A stretch of 64,000 nt of DNA from SSF14 sp037045585 (lineage in GTDB: Bacteria; Actinomycetota; Acidimicrobiia; Acidimicrobiales; Microtrichaceae): NCBI GenBank assembly GCA_037045585.1, contig JBAOIR010000036.1, positions 186,001 through 250,000 of the forward strand, given 5' to 3'. The stretch's first letter is position 1, and every line of letters starts with the position of its first letter. Of the stretch, positions 26,255 to 37,110 are shown piece after piece. The notes beneath the pieces were generated by a model. The model worked only from the letters and a program-made list of their open reading frames with translations, had not been told where the DNA came from and did not search any database. The translations under genes and the position numbers were made by a program.

Positions 26255-29200
26255 TCAACTCTCTTTACATTCGGGGTCCAGCCAGATCACGGTGACAATG
26301 GTCCCCTCGCCGGCTTCACTGTGGACGGCCAGGCGTGCGCCGATGGCTTCTGCGCGTTCACGCATGATCGTCTGGCCCAGGTGGCCCGCCTCCACCTGCG
26401 CCGGGTCAAAGCCGATCCCGTTGTCACTCACGGTCAGCCGCACCCCCAGCGTGCTGGCGCAGGTCCACCGTCACCTCGCTCGCCCTGGCATACTTGACAA
26501 TATTGTTCAGCGCCTCTTGCGCAATGCGATAAATGGCAATTTTGACATCATCCGGGACAGGGCGCTGCCCTTGGGCATGGTACTGCACGGGCAGGCGCGC
26601 GCGCGGCCGGTCGTCGCCTCGATCAACTGGCGCAGCAGGTCTTCCAGCCGCGCCTGCGTCACCGCCGAGGGGCGTAGTTCCAGCAGCAGGGTGCGCATTT
26701 CGGCCAGCGCCCCACGCGTCAGTTGGCGCAGTTCCTCGGTGCTTTGCCGCCCCTCCTGCAGGTTGGCGGCGTAGAGGTCGGGCAGCACTTCGGCGATCAA
26801 GCTGGCGGAGAACAATGTCTGGGTGACGGCGTCGTGCAGGTCGCGCGCCAGCCGCGTGCGTTCGGCGGCGACAGCCTCATCGGCAGCCTTGTGCGCTAGC
26901 GCCGCTTCCGCCTGCCGGCGCTGCTCCATCTCGCGGCGCAGGTCTGCCGTCTGCTGCGCCACGGTTTGCTCCAGCTTGCGATTTTGCACGCGCACCTGGT
27001 GGACACGCCAGCGGTAGCCAACCGCCAGCAGTGCGCCGATCAACAGCAGGGCTGCGGTGCGGAACCACCAGGTCTGCCACAGCGGCGGCGCCACGCGCAG
27101 CGGCAGCGCCACGCCGGCTTCGTTCCAAACGCCATCGTTGTTGCTGCCGCGCACACGAAAGGTATAACTGCCGGCAGGCAAGTTGGTGTAGCTGGCGTAG
27201 CGCCGGTCGCCGGCCTCCACCCAGTCGGCGTCGAAGCCTTCGAGGCGATAGGCATAACGGTTTTTGTGCGGCGCGTGGAAGTCAAGCGCCGCAAACTCAA
27301 ACGCAATAAAGTTCTCCTGCTGCGCCAGGTCGATGGGAGTGCGCCCGCTGAGGTCAACCGGCGCCAGGCGGTTGAAAATGCGAAACCCGCTCAACACGAC
27401 GGGCGGCGGTGTGGGGTTGTCGCGGATCGTTTCCGGCTGGAAAGCGTTAAAGCCATGGACGCCGCCAAAATACAGCTCGCCGTTGCGGCTGCGCAGGCAA
27501 GCGCCCGAATTGAACTCGTTGCTTTGCAGGCCGTGGCTCACGTCGTAGGTGCGGAACTGCGACGTGGCTGGATCAAGCCGCGCCAGGCCGTTGTTGGTGC
27601 TCAACCACAAGGCCCCGCTGTCATCTTTTTCGATGCAGGTGATGCTGCTGTTGGGCAGCCCGTTCTTCTCTGAAAAACGCGTGAACTTGCCGGTGGCAAG
27701 GTCAAGGCGGTTAAGACCCGCGTTGGTTCCCACCCAGATAAACCCATGCTTGTCCGCTCGAATCGCCCATACGCCGTTGTCGCTCAACGAGAAGGGATCA
27801 GCAGGATTGTGCGCAAAACGCACAAAGCGCGCGCTGCCCTGCGCCCAAGCCTGCGGGTCAAGATAAGCCAGGCCGCCATGCCAGAAGCCGACCCACAACA
27901 CGCCATCGGCGGACTGCTCCATTGCAGTGATCTGGTCGTCGGGCAGGCTGGCAGGATCGGCGGGATCATGCCGGAAGTGCGTAAATGCGCCGGTGGCCGG
28001 ATCATAGAGGTCAAGACCGCCCAGCGTGCCCACCCACATGCGGTTCTCGCCCGCCGGCAGGATGGTGTAGACGCTGTCGTTGACCAGCGAGGCAGGGTCA
28101 GCGTCGTCATGGCTGTAGTGGGTGAATTGGCCGGTGGCGCGGTCGAGTTTGTCCAACCCCCGGAACGTGCCCACCCAGATCGCCCGGGCAGCGTCTTCAT
28201 AAATGGCGCTGACGGTATTCTCGCGGAAGCTGGCGGGGTCATCAGGATCATTGATATAACGCGTAAACTTGCCCGTGGCGCGGTCAAACAGGTTGAGGCC
28301 GCCGCCCCAGGTTCCCACCCACAGCCCGCCAGCCCCATCTTCGTAAAAATCGCCGATCACATCAAAGCCCAGGCTGTCCGGATCATCCGGGTGATTGCGA
28401 TAGAGGCCAAAACGCTGCTTCTGCGGGTTGATCTTGTTCAGCCCGCCGTTAATGGTTCCCACCCACAGCACGCCGGAGCGATCCTCCAGCAGCGGCCAGA
28501 CAATGTCGGCGCTCAGGCTGTCCACCCGGTAGGGATCGTTGCGGTGGTGAACAAAGGCGAAGCCGGCCCCGCTGCGTTGCAGCCGTTCCAGGCCCCCGCC
28601 CCACGTGCCAAACCACGTCTGCCCTTCCCTGTCCACATAAATGGACGTGACATTGTTGCTGCTGAGGCTGGCGGGATCGTGCTCGTCGTGTACAAAGTGG
28701 GTGGCCGTGCCCGTGGCGAGGTCAAACAGGTTGAGGCCGTCGCCCGCCAGGCTGAAGCCGCCGGTAGCAACCCAGAGCTTGCCCGCCTCGCCCGGATGAA
28801 TAGCGGAAATCGTGTCGCCGCTGAGCGAAGTTGCGTCGTCCGGATCGTGCCGGTAGTGCGTAAAGCGGCCGGTCAGGGGATCAAAACAGTCAAGCCCGGC
28901 CCCAGGCGTGCCAAAGCCGCCGGTTCCCAGCCACAGCTTGCCGGCAGCGTCGGCATAGATTGCGCCCACATAATCGCTGGCAATGCTGCCGGCATCCTGC
29001 GGGTCGTGGCGAAAGTTGGTGAAGGTTCCGCTGACACGGTCGTAACGGCTGAGGCCGCCGCCCATCGTCCCCAGCCACAAATAGCCCCGGCTGTCCTCGG
29101 CGATGGCGGCAACCAGATCGTTGCTGAGGCTGTGCGGGTCGGCAGGATCATGGCGAAAGCGTATAATGTCGTTGGTCTGTGGGTCCAGCCGATTCAGCCC

Positions 29201-29565
29201 GCCGCCCCACGTGCCGATCCAGAGATAGCCGGCATCATCTTCGTACAGTTGCAGCACGGAATTGAGGCTCAGGCTGTTTCGCGTCGTCGGGGTCGTTCTT
29301 GTAGACGGTGAAGGAGTAGCCATCATAGCGGTTCAAGCCGTCTTGAGTGGCGACCCACAGATAGCCTTGGCGGTCTTGCAGCAGGTCAAGCACCGCGTTT
29401 TGTGAAAGCCCCTCTGCGAGTGAGAGCAACTCAAAGCGCGTCGGCGTCGCCGGCGCATAGGGGGGGGACGCGCGCAGCTTGCGCGTGGGCGGCAGGGCTA
29501 TTGATGCCTAGCAGGCTGGTCAGCAGCAAAACCCCCAGCGCCAGGCGCAGCACAAATGCGGGCAC
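26255..29565 (-). CDS. Two-propeller sensor histidine kinase (Reg_prop/Y_Y_Y/HisKA_3), frameshifted
   Basis: A ~1,100-residue membrane sensor. A signal peptide (LALGVLLLTSLLGINSPAAHA) leads into about 14 repeats of the form DxxGxLWIGTxGGGLNRxD spaced ~45 residues, which would fold as two seven-bladed propellers outside the cell. Then come a Y_Y_Y beta-sandwich (ENFIAFEFAALDFHAPHKNRYAYRLEGFD), one transmembrane helix (TAALLLIGALLAVGYRW), a coiled coil, the HisKA_3 dimerisation helix RTRLARDLHDAVTQTLF with the phospho-His, and a HATPase (VSDNGIGFDP). Indels near 29290, 29330, 26600 and 26460. Similar proteins of Bacteroidetes sense polysaccharide breakdown; here the ligand is unknown. Start GTG 29565 is a guess. 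Confidence 0.9.
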
Positions 29566-29710
29566 GTTTCGCAACCTACGGAAGCAGCAGCCGGACAAAC
29601 AGAACCAGATTGACAATACGCAATACGCAACATGGGACGCGTAGAGCAATGTAGCACGATTGGTCGCACCGGTGCAGGGTCAAGCGTCCCCTTGCCGGTG
29701 TGACAATTGG

Positions 29711-29764
29711 GGGCTTCCGGGAAGTGGCGGGCTTCCGGGAAGCGGGGGACTTCCGGGAAGCGGG
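29711..29764. repeat. Three 18-bp repeats with palindromic core CTTCCGGGAAG
   Basis: CTTCCGGGAAG occurs at 29714, 29732 and 29750, exactly 18 bases apart, with G-rich spacers. Each core is itself a palindrome. It lies in the ~290-base region between the sensor kinase and rsgA, which are divergent, so it could be a protein-binding array or simple repeat. Confidence 0.7.
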
Positions 29765-29854
29765 GGCAGCATCTTTTGACACGAACATGCGTGCTTGATA
29801 CACTCGCAAGGTGGTGTGGAACGGCAGGCAAAACCGCGTTGGGCGCAGCAAGGG

Positions 29855-30940
29855 GTGACGGTGGCAAAGGGACAGGCAGGGCAAGAACCAGAGCAAGAAC
29901 CAGGGCAAAAAGCGGGGCAAACGGAACACGACGCCGGCTATGACGACTATGCCGAAGCGATGGAGCAATCCTATCGCACACGCGCGAGCAAAAAGCCCGT
30001 GCAGAAAAAGGACTCCGCCGGCGCGCTGCAAGGCGTCGTCGTGCGCGCCCGCGGCCATGTCTATGACGTGGAACCGACCGGCGACCGCAGCAGCCCGCCG
30101 TTGATGTGCGAGGTGCGCGGCCGCCTGCTGCAAGAGCGGGGCAAGGATACGCTGGTCGCCGTGGGCGACCGCGTCTGGGTGCAGCCGGGGCAGAAGGGCA
30201 AGGGGCTGATCGAGCGCATCGAGCCGCGCCACAGCGTGCTCAGCCGCCAGCAGCCAGGGGTGAACATCCCGGCGGAGGATGTGATCCTTGCCAACCCTGA
30301 CCAGGCGCTGGTCGTTTTCGCGGCACACGACCCCGACCCGCACTTGCGGATGCTCGACCGCTTTCTGGTGATTGCCGAGGCCAACGAACTGCCGGTGACG
30401 CTGTGCGTCAACAAGGTGGAACTGGTCAGCCGCGAACACGTGCAGGCGATGTTTGGGCTGTATGAGCGCATCGGCTATGGCGTGCTGTATGTCAGCGCCG
30501 CCGCCCATACGGGCATTGACGAACTGCGCGACCTGCTGAGCGGGCGCATCACCGTCATCACCGGGCCGAGCGGCGTGGGCAAGAGCAGCCTGCTCAACGC
30601 CGTGCATCCCGACCTGCACCTGCGCACGGGCGACCTGCGCGACTTTGCGGCCAAGGGGCGGCACACGACGCGCGCGGCGCAGTTGCACCGCCTGCCCTTT
30701 GGCGTGGACACCTATGTAGCCGACACGCCCGGCATCCGCGAGCTTGGCTTGTATGACATTGCGCCCGAAAACCTGGGCTTCTACTTCCGCGAGTTCCTGC
30801 CCTACGTACACGACTGCCGCTTCCCCGGCTGCACACACGACCACGAACCGGACTGCGCAGTGCGCGCGGCGGTCGAACAGGGAGCGATCTCGCAAGATCG
30901 CTACGACAGCTATGTGCGCCTGTTACACGGCGAGGAATAA
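29855..30940 (+). CDS. rsgA: Small ribosomal subunit biogenesis GTPase RsgA
   Basis: A 361-residue circularly permuted GTPase that helps the final maturation of the 30S subunit. After an acidic/Gln-rich N-terminal stretch (EQEPGQKAGQTEHDAG) comes the OB-fold (LQGVVVRARGHVYDVE ... VAVGDRVWV), then permuted G motifs: G4 CVNKVEL, G5 VSAAAHTG, G1 GPSGVGKSSLLNA, G2 GRHTTRA and G3 DTPGIREL. The C-terminal zinc knuckle is CRFPGCTHDHEPDC. Intact. Start is GTG 29855 or GTG 29861. The helicase gene follows after 9 bases. Confidence 0.95.
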   Translation: MTVAKGQAGQEPEQEPGQKAGQTEHDAGYDDYAEAMEQSYRTRASKKPVQKKDSAGALQGVVVRARGHVYDVEPTGDRSSPPLMCEVRGRLLQERGKDTLVAVGDRVWVQPGQKGKGLIERIEPRHSVLSRQQPGVNIPAEDVILANPDQALVVFAAHDPDPHLRMLDRFLVIAEANELPVTLCVNKVELVSREHVQAMFGLYERIGYGVLYVSAAAHTGIDELRDLLSGRITVITGPSGVGKSSLLNAVHPDLHLRTGDLRDFAAKGRHTTRAAQLHRLPFGVDTYVADTPGIRELGLYDIAPENLGFYFREFLPYVHDCRFPGCTHDHEPDCAVRAAVEQGAISQDRYDSYVRLLHGEE

Positions 30941-30949
30941 ATAGAAATT

Positions 30950-33433
30950 ATGACAAGTGCAACGGCGCAACTGAACAAGGAACAAATCCAGGCCGTCACC
31001 ACCGTCAGCGGGCCGGTGCTAGTGCTGGCAGGGCCGGGGTCGGGCAAGACGCGTGTGCTGACGCGGCGCATCGCCCACCTGATCGACGAGGCCGGCGTAG
31101 CGCCCTGGAACATTCTGGCCGTCACCTTCACCAACAAGGCCGCCGCCGAGATGCGAGCGCGTGTCGAACAAATCTTTATTCAGAAGTTTGGCCCGCCGCC
31201 GCCCGGCCAGCCGCCGCGCCTGAGCGGGCTGACCATCGGCACCTTTCACAGCATTTGCGCGCGCGTCCTGCGTGTGGAGGTAGCCGCCGCCGGCTATCAA
31301 CCGAATTGGGTGATCTACGACAGCGGCCGACCAGGTGGCCCTGGTGCGCGATGTGCTGCGCGAACTGAATTTTGACGAGAAGCGTTACCCGCCCAAAGCC
31401 GTGCTGGCGCACATTTCCAAGCAGAAGAACGATCTGGTGACGCCCGCAGTGTACAAAGCCAACTCATACTTCGAGGAGATCGCCGGGCGCGTCTACCACC
31501 GTTATCAGGAGGTCGCTGCACGCCAACAATGCCATGGATTTTGACGACCTGCTCATGCGCACGGTGTTGCTGCTGCGCGAGAATTTGGATGTGCGCGTCA
31601 AGTATCAACAGAGGTGGCGCTTCGTGCTGGTGGACGAGTTCCAGGACACCAACACGGCGCAATACGAGCTGATTCGCCTGCTGGCCACCGGGCCGATGAA
31701 CAACCGCAACGTCTTTGTCGTGGGCGATGAAGACCAGTCGATCTACAAGTTTCGCGGGGCCGATTACCACAACGTGCAGCTTTTCAAAAGCGACTTCCCC
31801 GAGGCCCGCACCGTGCTGCTGGAGCAGAACTACCGCAGCACGCAGACCATTCTCGACGTGGCGAACTCGGTGATCCGCAACAACCGCCACCGCACGCCCA
31901 AGCAGCTGCGCACGGACAACGGCCACGGACTGCCGGTGACGGTGTACGAGGCGTACAATGAGGTCGAAGAGGCGTCGTATGTGGCGACGAGATCGAAAAG
32001 CTCCAACGCCGCGGCGACAATCCCCGGCGACGTGGCGGTGATGTACCGCACCAACGCCCAGAGCCGCGCGCTGGAAGAGGCGTTTGTGCTGCGCGGGATG
32101 AAGTACCGGCTGGTGGGGGCCACGCGCTTCTACGAGCGCAAGGAGATCAAGGACGCGCTGGCCTATCTGCGCCTGATCCACAACCCCGCCGACAGCGTGG
32201 CGCTGGGCCGCATCATCAACACCCCCCGCGGGGGATCGGCGACAAGGCGCAGGTGGCGCTGCGCTTTGGGCGGCCGAGTTGGGCGTCAGCCAATACGTGG
32301 CGCTGCAAATCATCCATCACGGCCCGCAGAACGGGCGGCGCTGCGCATTGGCGAGCCGCTGCCGCCGCAGGCTGCCCTCGCCGCCCATCGGCGGGCGCAC
32401 ACAAAAAGTGCTGGCCGATTTTTCGGCGCTGCTCGAAGGCTGGGTGGACAGGAGCGCGCCGCCCGCTACGGCAGCGTGGCCGAGCTGCTCGACGCCGTGC
32501 TGCTGCAATCGCGCTATGCCGAACAGTTGCGCGACGGCACCGATGAAGGCGAAGACCGCTTCGAGAACTTGCAGGAGTTGCGCGCCGTTGCCGCCACTAT
32601 ACGTTCCGGGTGCGCCCGACCTGGAGCCGGGCCAGACGCCGCTGGGCATGTTCCTGGAGGACGTCAGCCTGGTGAGCGACAGCGACGACCTGGACAGCAG
32701 CGCCGGCGCGGTCACGCTGCTGACGCTGCACACGGCCAAGGGGCTGGAGTATCCCGTCGTCTTCCTGGTGGGGCTGGAAGATGGCATCCTGCCGCACAGC
32801 CGCACGCTGGAAAGCGGCGACGCGGAAAGAGGACATGGCCGAGGAGCGCCGCCTGTTCTATGTCGGCATCACGCGCGCCAAGCGCCGGCTCTACCTGGTG
32901 CACTGCCTTCCGCCGCAGCCTGTGGGGTGAGCAGCGACTTGCAGGCGCCCAGCCGCTTCCTGGATGAAATTCCCGACGAACTGCTGACGGGCATGGTGGA
33001 CAAGCGCAGCCGCCAGGAGAGCAGCTTCAAGCGCATGACCAGCTGGGGCGACGAGGAAGACATCAGCCGCAGCCCCGCAGCCAGACCGGCGGCCAATGGA
33101 GCGGGCGCTCCAAGTCAACGCCGCCCACCTGGGGGCAGGCCGGTGCGGGCCAATCCGGCGGGGGCAAGAGCAGCTATTGGTCGCCGGGCGGGGCCGAGAG
33201 CCAGGCAGGCAGCCAGGGGGCGCACAAGCCGGCGCAAGTCCGCTGCGGCGCAATCCAAAAGCGAGCCGGCAGCCAAGCCCAAGTTTGAGCGCCGCGACAG
33301 CGTGCAGCACGCCTCCTTTGGCGTCGGCACGGTAATCGAAAGCACCATCACGCGCGACGGCGAAGAAGTGACCGTCGCCTTTCCCGGCGTGGGGATCAAG
33401 AAGCTGCTGGCGGAGTACTTGCGCAAGCTGTAG
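30950..33433 (+). CDS. pcrA: UvrD/PcrA-type ATP-dependent DNA helicase, frameshifted
   Basis: A superfamily 1A 3'-5' helicase of about 820 codons. Motifs in order, over several frames: LNKEQIQAV (Q-motif), Walker A LAGPGSGKTRVLTRR, Ia FTNKAAAEMRARV, II FVLVDEFQDTNTAQY, III VGDEDQSIYKFRGA, IV EQNYRSTQTIL, V TLHTAKGLEYPVVFLVG and VI EERRLFYVGITRAKRRL. The end, FERRDSVQHASFGVGTVIES then VAFPGVGIKKLL, is the PcrA/UvrD C-terminal Tudor-like domain that binds RNA polymerase. At least seven indels (near 31320, 31520, 31990, 32230, 32600, 32820, 32910). Confidence 0.93.
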
Positions 33434-33444
33434 AGGAGCCAACA

Positions 33445-34185
33445 ATGTCTGCACTAGATGGGAAAGTGGCTGTCATTACAGGCAGCTCACGCGGACTGGG
33501 CTTCGCCATCGCCCAGGCGTTTGCCGCAGCGGGCGCAGCGGTGGTGATTGCGGCGCGCTCGCAGGCGGCGGTGGAGAAGGCGGTGGGCGAACTGGTGGCG
33601 AGCGGCTGGCGCGCAGCGGGCTTTGCCGCCGACGTGAGCCACCGCGACCAGGTGGAGGCGCTGGCCGAGCACGCCGTCGCCACGTTTGGCCGCCTCGACA
33701 TCTGGGTGAACAATGCCGGTGTGGCCGGCCCCTATGGCCCGACGCTGGACACCGCTCCGGCAGCCTTTGAGCAGGTGGTGAACACCAACATCCTGGGCAC
33801 GTATTACGGTTCGCACGCCGCCATGCGCCGCTTTCTGGATCAGGGGTCAGGCAAGCTGATCAACCTGCTGGGGCACGGTTGGAAAGGCCCGGTGCCGTGG
33901 CAGAACGCCTACAGCGCCAGCAAAGCCTGGGTGCGCTCTTTCACGCTCGCCCTGGCTGCGGAAACGAAAGAGAGCGGCGTCGGCGTGTTTGCCTTCAACC
34001 CCGGCATGGTGCTCACCGAACTGTTGACCGATGTCGAAGTGATCGCAGGGTCGGAGGCGCGCCTCCAACGTTTCCCCGCCATCGTGCGCATGTGGGCGAA
34101 GCCGCCGGCAGTGCCCGCCGCCAAAGCAGTGTGGATAGCGTCGTCCGCCACCGACGGCAAAACGGGCGAGATTACAACATCATGA
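33445..34185 (+). CDS. Short-chain dehydrogenase/reductase
   Basis: A classical SDR with a Rossmann start VAVITGSSRGLGFAIA, the NNAG motif in DIWVNNAGVAGP and the catalytic YxxxK as AYSASKAWV, preceded by the Ser region KLINLLGHGWKG (Ser appears replaced by Gly/His here). The in-frame stop at 34185 is probably premature: the other frame from about 34165 continues NIMTTRTMLGGALREGARGL, which looks like the usual C-terminal tail of this group. The substrate is unknown. It begins 11 bases after the helicase. Confidence 0.85.
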   Translation: MSALDGKVAVITGSSRGLGFAIAQAFAAAGAAVVIAARSQAAVEKAVGELVASGWRAAGFAADVSHRDQVEALAEHAVATFGRLDIWVNNAGVAGPYGPTLDTAPAAFEQVVNTNILGTYYGSHAAMRRFLDQGSGKLINLLGHGWKGPVPWQNAYSASKAWVRSFTLALAAETKESGVGVFAFNPGMVLTELLTDVEVIAGSEARLQRFPAIVRMWAKPPAVPAAKAVWIASSATDGKTGEITTS

Positions 34186-34299
34186 CCACAAGGACGATGC
34201 TGGGCGGTGCGCTGCGTGAGGGTGCACGCGGGCTGCTTGGCAAGCACAAGGGGGCGGCAGGCGCAGACGTGGACGTGAAAGTTCACACCATCCCGCGCA

Positions 34300-34708
34300 G
34301 CGCTGACCCCTGCTTTGGGGCCAGCTTCTCCACCCCAGGCCGCAAAATCGGACGTTCGCCGCCTAGAGCCGGTGGGCAACCGGCAGCCTCCCTCCTCGCT
34401 CACGCTGGCCGCCGCGTCGGGTTTTCACCCGACCTGCGGCAAGAAGGCGACTTCTGCGTTGGCGTGACATCCGCCAACGGCGTTTGACAACCGCAAACGA
34501 TTGCGCTACAGTGAAGGCGTCCCAACGCAAGTAAGAAGCAAGAAGCCAAGAAGTATCGCCTGTTTCGCAATGAAACCAAAAGGCGTTGCGCGATCGACAA
34601 ATCTTGCCGTCCAGCCGCCGGTCAGGCCATCCATTGGCGTCGGCCCGGTCGGCTGGCCGCGGTTTTGTATGGCAGTCCAAACCACAGTGCATCAGGAGAC
34701 AAAAACGT
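34300..34708. other. Intergenic region upstream of the sugar ABC importer
   Basis: Between the probable end of the SDR tail and the substrate-binding protein gene I see no gene, only short shadow frames. It holds the importer promoter at 34484 and an A-rich stretch (AAGTAAGAAGCAAGAAGCC) just downstream. Any further SDR tail coding beyond 34300 is doubtful. Confidence 0.5.
34484..34512 (+). promoter_or_regulatory. Sigma-70-type promoter of the sugar importer operon
   Basis: TTGACA at 34484 and TACAGT at 34507 are separated by 17 bases, close to the housekeeping consensus. It lies about 200 bases before the substrate-binding protein ATG, leaving a long leader. Confidence 0.6.
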
Positions 34709-35799
34709 ATGCAAACAGTCAAACCTAAGATGTACATTCTTGCCGGCGTGCTGGCCGTTCTGGTTCTGGCGCTGGCCGGCTGCACGTCCGTAGCCCCCAC
34801 GACGGCCCCGGCAGCCGAAGCGCCGGCAGCCGACGAGGCAGCCGCCACCGAAGCTCCGGCTGAAGAAGCTGCCGCCCCGGCAGGCGAAGCGGTCAAGGTG
34901 GCGCTGGTTTACGGCGTCAAGGGCGACGGCTTCTATGTCACGATGGAAGCCGGGCGCGCGCCAAGGCCGAAGAATTGGGCGTCGAACTCATCGCCGATGG
35001 CCCGGCGCAGTTCGATGCTACGCTGCAGCGCCCGATTCTGGACGCCGTCATCGCCCAGAAGCCGGACGCGATCTGTATCGCCGCCACCGACAAGCAGGCG
35101 ATGATCGAGCCGGTCAAGGCTGCCTTTGACGCGGGTATCCACATCGTTTCAGCGTCGACACCTTCATCGGCGACACCGCCGGCGATTACACCACCGGCGA
35201 TGTCACCTTCCCGCTCTCCTACATCGGCTCCGACAACGTGCAGGGCGGCGAATTTGCCTGCAAGGCGATCATCGACGCCATGGGCGGCACGGGCAAAATC
35301 TATATCCAGAATGTCAAGCCCGGGCATCAGCACCACCGACCAGCGCGAAGAGGGCTGCAAGAAAGCCATCGATGCCACCGGCGGCGCGGTCGAACTGATC
35401 GGCGTGGACTACAATGATGACGACGCTGCGAAGGCTGCCGAGCAGACTTCGGCCGTGCTGGCTGCCAACCCCGATCTGGGCGGCATCTTTGGCACCAACC
35501 TCTTCAGCGCCCACGGTGCTGCACAGGCAGTGGCAAATGCCGGCCTGAGCGGTGTGATCAAGATCGCCAACTTTGATGCGCCGGAAGATGCGATTGTGGC
35601 GCTGAACGACAATGTTGTGGACATCGTCATCGCCCAGCACCCCTATGAGATGGGCCAGAAGTGCATCGAGTATGCCATGGCTGCCATCAATGGCGACATG
35701 GCCAAGATCGACAAGCGCTGGCCGACCGGCTACACCATCATCACCCGTGACAATGTGGACAGCGAAGAGGCGCAACAGGCGATCTACAAGAGCGAGTAA
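34709..35799 (+). CDS. Ribose-type ABC importer substrate-binding lipoprotein, frameshifted
   Basis: A periplasmic-binding-protein-like lipoprotein (Peripla_BP_4, pfam13407 type). Signal and lipobox: MYILAGVLAVLVLALAGC, then an Ala/Pro/Glu linker typical of Chloroflexota. The mature part reads VKVALVYGVKGDGFYVTMEAG, ICIAATDKQAMIEPVKAAFDAG, YIGSDNVQGGEFACKAI, DYNDDDAAKAAEQTSAVLAANPD and FDAPEDAIVALNDNVVDIVIAQ, the usual sugar-binding layout. Three indels near 34958, 35150 and 35320. A permease and ATPase of the same class follow. Likely a sugar or sugar alcohol ligand. Confidence 0.9.
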
Positions 35800-35838
35800 A
35801 GCCTCCTCACGACACAATAGCTAAACTTTGTTTCCTGA

Positions 35839-35866
35839 GCGGCTCGAATCTGAGCCGCGAATTTTT
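35839..35866 (+). terminator. Intrinsic terminator between binding protein and permease
   Basis: GCGGCTC and GAGCCGC form a 7-bp stem with a 6-base loop followed by GAATTTTT. Such partial terminators after the binding-protein gene lower expression of the membrane genes relative to the binding protein. Confidence 0.7.
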
Positions 35867-35985
35867 AGCCCAAGCAAGTTGTCCAGGATAAGCTACCTGT
35901 CGATCGTCAAACATAGTCCTGTCGCAAGACTCCATTCGAATTCGGAACCTGCAACGGAATGGCATAAACAGCAACGTAAGAAAAC

Positions 35986-37110
35986 ATGCGATCTGAGACT
36001 CAACACTCCAAACGGCGTTCCTGGCTCGATACAGCTAAGCCGAATTTGGGCCTGGATATTCCTGGCGATGTGATGATCATTTTTCTCGATCGCTGGCGTC
36101 AGGGCTTCTTTACAGCCTTCAATCTGCAAGATATTCTGGCCAACATGGCAATTCTCACGATCATTGCGATCGGTCAGACCTACGTCATCATTTCTGGCGG
36201 CATTGATCTCTCCGCTGGATGGATCATGGGCATGGTCGCGGTGGTCGCCGCGACGGTGATGAATACGTTTGCGCCGAAGGCACGCCACTGTGGCTGGTCG
36301 TGCTGAGCGGCACGGCCGTCGGGCTGGTCGCCGCCTGGATTGCCGGTCTGGTCAACGGCCTGCTGATTGCCCGCTTGAATGTGCCGCCCTTTATTGCCAC
36401 GTTGGGCATGTTTGGCATCGCCCGTGGCGTCGGCTTTCTTGCTATCCGGCGGTATGCCTGTGCCCATCTATACAAAAGGGCTGGGCTTTCTGGGCAATGG
36501 CTATCTGTTCTATTTTCACCCCAAAGCGGGCTGGTCGTTTCTGGGCCCGCCGGCCGGGCTGGAACAGGCCGATCTGCGCTACCTGACCGGTATTTTGCCC
36601 TTCGTGGTGATCGTCATGCTCGTGCTGTTGTTGGTCGCGCACCTGTTGCTTTCGCGCGTAGCCGTTTTGGTCTGCACACCTATGCCATCGGCGGCAACAA
36701 AGAGGCCGCGCTGCGCGCCGGCATCCCGGTGGCGCGCCAAACGGTGATGATCTACATGCTCTCGGCCACCTTTGCCGCCATTGCCGGGCTCGTCTATAAC
36801 ACGCGCTTTACCAACGGCGCCGCCAATGCCGGCGAGGCACTGCTGCTCGATACGGTGGCGGCGGTTGTCATCGGCGGCGCGTCGCTCTTTGGCGGCGCGG
36901 GCACGGTTGTCGGCACGTTGATCGGTGCGCTGATCATTTCGGTGCTGGACAACGGCCTGGTGATCATGCGCGTCAATCCATTCTGGCAGTTCATCGCGGT
37001 GGGCGTCGTCATCATCGTCGCCGTGCTGATCGACCAGGCGCGCGAGAAGTTGGTGAGGATAGAGGACATAAACGCCAGAAAAACGAAAACACAAACGCCA
37101 TCCAGCGAAC
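35986..37110 (+). CDS. Ribose-type ABC importer permease, frameshifted
   Basis: An RbsC/BPD_transp_2 permease with about ten membrane segments. Readable parts: NLQDILANMAILTIIAIGQTYV and ISGGIDLSAGWIMGMVAV (the diagnostic GGIDLS), LNVPPFIATLGMFGIARG, FGLHTYAIGGNKEAALRAGI (cytoplasmic EAA-like loop), VVIGGASLFGGAGTVVGTLIGAL and a C-terminal VGVVIIVAVLIDQAREK. Indels near 36285, 36445 and 36660. Its frame runs on without a stop into the ATPase start, probably because of a further indel near 37060. Second gene of the importer. Confidence 0.88.

Noticed and set aside
27746..29311. A 521-residue plus-strand repeat protein
   Set aside because: Its periodicity is the antisense of the propeller repeats of the sensor kinase.
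29711..29764. CRISPR array
   Set aside because: Three short 11-base cores with 7-base spacers are far too small, and no cas gene is present.
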